Assembly: GCA_022866185.1 (NCBI GenBank)
Contig: JALHUG010000135.1
Span: 1-6,306, forward strand
Origin: Dehalococcoidia bacterium
Lineage (GTDB): Bacteria > Chloroflexota > Dehalococcoidia > SM23-28-2
DNA length: 6,306 nucleotides
Reading direction: 5' to 3'
In this document: positions 5,039 to 6,306 of the stretch, in pieces
Layout of the letters: every line of letters begins with the position of its first letter
How positions within the stretch are numbered: the stretch's first letter is position 1
Program-made: the position numbers and the translations under genes
The notes under the pieces: generated by a model
Databases searched by the model: none
Seen by the model: the letters and a program-made list of their open reading frames with translations, nothing else
Told to the model about the DNA's origin: nothing

Positions 5039-6244
5039 TTACAGCGATGGCGGCGGCTGCCTCGGCGCCATTTCCTGAGGCACGGGCCGTCGCCGCCAGA
5101 TGAGCCACAGGCTGACGCCCATGAGGAATGCCATCGCAGCAAAGGGTGCCAGGGCCACGAACACCGCCGATGTGGTATCCCACCTGGCAGCGAAGAAGCC
5201 AGCGTAGGTGGAGCCCACCGAGGCCAGCCCGAAGGCAGCGAAAAAGGAGAAGCCGTAGCTGCGGCCCAGGAGATGGCCCGGCGTATAGTCAGCGATGAGG
5301 CTGGTGTATATGGGCTGGCCACCAAAGCTGAAAAGGACAAAGGCAGCCGAGGCCACCACCAACAGTGCCCCGCTGGTGGCCCCCATGGCGACAAGGCAAG
5401 GTACCACCATTATCGCTAGCAGGGGCGCCAGGCGCTCCAAGGGAAAGCGCTGACACAAGGAGCCGCCTATGTACTGTCCCAGCGCGCCCATGAGCAGAAC
5501 CAGCGTAGCCAAAGCATTGCCCATGGTTTCGCTCACGTGCGCGCTTATGTGCGTGGGTAGGAAGGTGCGGCTGGCACTGTAGACGAAGCCGTTCAGGACG
5601 AAGACGATGTAGATCAGGATGAGAGGCATGAAGGAGCTGCTGCCCCCCTGGGAGCGCTGGGCAGGCATCGCTGCCACCTCCGCCCGCTCGGGCTCGCTGC
5701 CCAAGCTGACCGCTCGCAGGAGGAGACCCAGGGCCACGGTCAGAGCAGCCAGGAAGAAGTAGGCCCAACGCCAGCCAAAGGCCGAGGCGAGGCCCCCCGC
5801 CAGCAGGGGCGTGACAGCGATGCCCAGGTTGGCCGAGACGCCATGCAGGCCAAGAGCCATCCCCCGCTGGCCAACCCTCTGGGCGATGAGGGTGACCGCC
5901 GCCGGATGGTAGAGCCCCATCATCAGGCCCATAAGCGCCAGGGTGACCCCCAACATGACCGATGTCTGAGACATACCTACCAGCACAGCGCCGAGGCCGC
6001 TGCCGAGGAGGCAGATGTAGAGAACTCGCGACGAGCCAAGACGATCGGTCAGGAGGCCGGAGGGCAGGGCACCGAAGCCGAAGGCGCAGGCAAAGACGTT
6101 GCTCAGAGCGCCGAGAATGAAGAAGCCTATGCCAAACTGGTTGCCGATCTCTATCAGCAGGACGGCGTAGGTCCATTCCAGGATATGGATGAGACAGTGG
6201 GCAGCAGCGGTGTAAGCGATGATGCGGCGTTCGGCAGAAGTCAC
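5039..6244 (-). CDS. Major facilitator superfamily transporter, FSR-like
   Basis: A 401-residue polytopic membrane protein with about 12 hydrophobic segments in two halves, joined by a hydrophilic loop at about 182-204 rich in Glu, Arg, Gln and Ser. The MFS motif A between helices 2 and 3 is present as SGLLTDRLGSSRVL (62-75), with the key Asp67 and Arg68. GLYHPAAVTLI (110-120) recalls the Tyr/Phe-His-Pro of fosmidomycin-resistance (Fsr)-like exporters. FSFGGQPIYTSLIADY (305-320) and GRSYGF (327-332) mark the second half. The family moves small molecules by proton coupling; the substrate cannot be read from sequence. The start is a GTG at 6242-6244. No ATG lies nearby, and a GGAGG lies too far upstream (21 bases) within the previous gene's last codons. 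The start is only 7 bp after that gene's stop, which suggests translational coupling. The TAA is at 5039-5041. The C-terminal tail after helix 12 is short, basic and Pro-rich. Confidence 0.92.
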   Translation of the reverse strand: MTSAERRIIAYTAAAHCLIHILEWTYAVLLIEIGNQFGIGFFILGALSNVFACAFGFGALPSGLLTDRLGSSRVLYICLLGSGLGAVLVGMSQTSVMLGVTLALMGLMMGLYHPAAVTLIAQRVGQRGMALGLHGVSANLGIAVTPLLAGGLASAFGWRWAYFFLAALTVALGLLLRAVSLGSEPERAEVAAMPAQRSQGGSSSFMPLILIYIVFVLNGFVYSASRTFLPTHISAHVSETMGNALATLVLLMGALGQYIGGSLCQRFPLERLAPLLAIMVVPCLVAMGATSGALLVVASAAFVLFSFGGQPIYTSLIADYTPGHLLGRSYGFSFFAAFGLASVGSTYAGFFAARWDTTSAVFVALAPFAAMAFLMGVSLWLIWRRRPVPQEMAPRQPPPSL

Positions 6245-6251
6245 AGCTCTG

Positions 6252-6306
6252 CTAGAGAATCCCTTCCTCCTGCATCTGAGCCAGGGTCTTGTCGAAAGCC
6301 TCGACA
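6252..6306 (-). CDS. C-terminal tail of an unidentified protein, possibly a solute-binding protein
   Basis: Only the last 17 codons are present, reading VEAFDKTLAQMQEEGIL and then TAG (6252-6254). The gene runs off the right edge. An amphipathic helix of the form Phe-Asp-Lys-x-Leu-x-x-Met-x-x-x-Gly is typical of the end of family-3 type periplasmic solute-binding proteins, where a comparable Leu-x-x-Met/Leu-x-x-Asp-Gly helix closes the protein. That is a resemblance in a very short piece and other families could match. It ends 7 bp before the MFS start on the same strand, which supports a shared transcript and confirms that the frame is genuinely coding. Confidence 0.5.
   Translation of the reverse strand, partial: VEAFDKTLAQMQEEGIL

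Overview
This is a GC-rich, gene-dense bacterial segment with five complete or nearly complete protein genes, one short gene tail and one well-structured intergenic repeat cluster. I infer Chloroflexota, possibly Dehalococcoidia-like, with moderate to low confidence. The grounds are a family-5 type ABC binding protein with a bare membrane anchor and a Thr/Pro linker, a membrane protein with a long Thr-Pro stalk fused to regulatory domains, and dispersed hairpin repeats of the CTGAGC..AGCGAAG type. All three impressions come from memory, with no database comparison. No rRNA, tRNA, CRISPR array, transposase or phage gene is visible.

Layout. On the minus strand at the left edge (1-270) is the N-terminus of a peptide-type ABC transporter substrate-binding protein. 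It lies 70 bp downstream of a complete aspartyl-tRNA synthetase gene, aspS (341-2164, minus). A short divergent control region (2165-2233) separates aspS from hemW (2234-3445, plus), which encodes a radical-SAM heme chaperone. hemW converges on the next gene, and the 274-bp gap between them (3446-3719) carries four copies of a small hairpin unit whose stems change sequence but stay complementary. The right half reads leftward as a probable transcription unit. It starts with the tail of an unidentified protein (6252-6306), followed 7 bp later by a 12-helix MFS transporter (5039-6244). After a 68-bp gap comes a 416-residue mosaic protein (3720-4970) joining sigma-factor region 4, an anti-sigma zinc finger, one membrane helix, a Thr-Pro stalk and an outside beta-sandwich-like domain.

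How the parts fit. aspS and hemW are housekeeping genes. Two AspRS residues match the non-discriminating type, implying that the cell makes Asn-tRNA(Asn) by amidating Asp-tRNA(Asn). The most unusual gene is the mosaic regulator. It has a DNA- or RNA-polymerase-binding sigma-4 domain but no region 2, joined to its own zinc-finger and transmembrane module, so it could be a one-piece signalling device or half of a split sigma factor. The intergenic hairpin array is the second unexplained structure.
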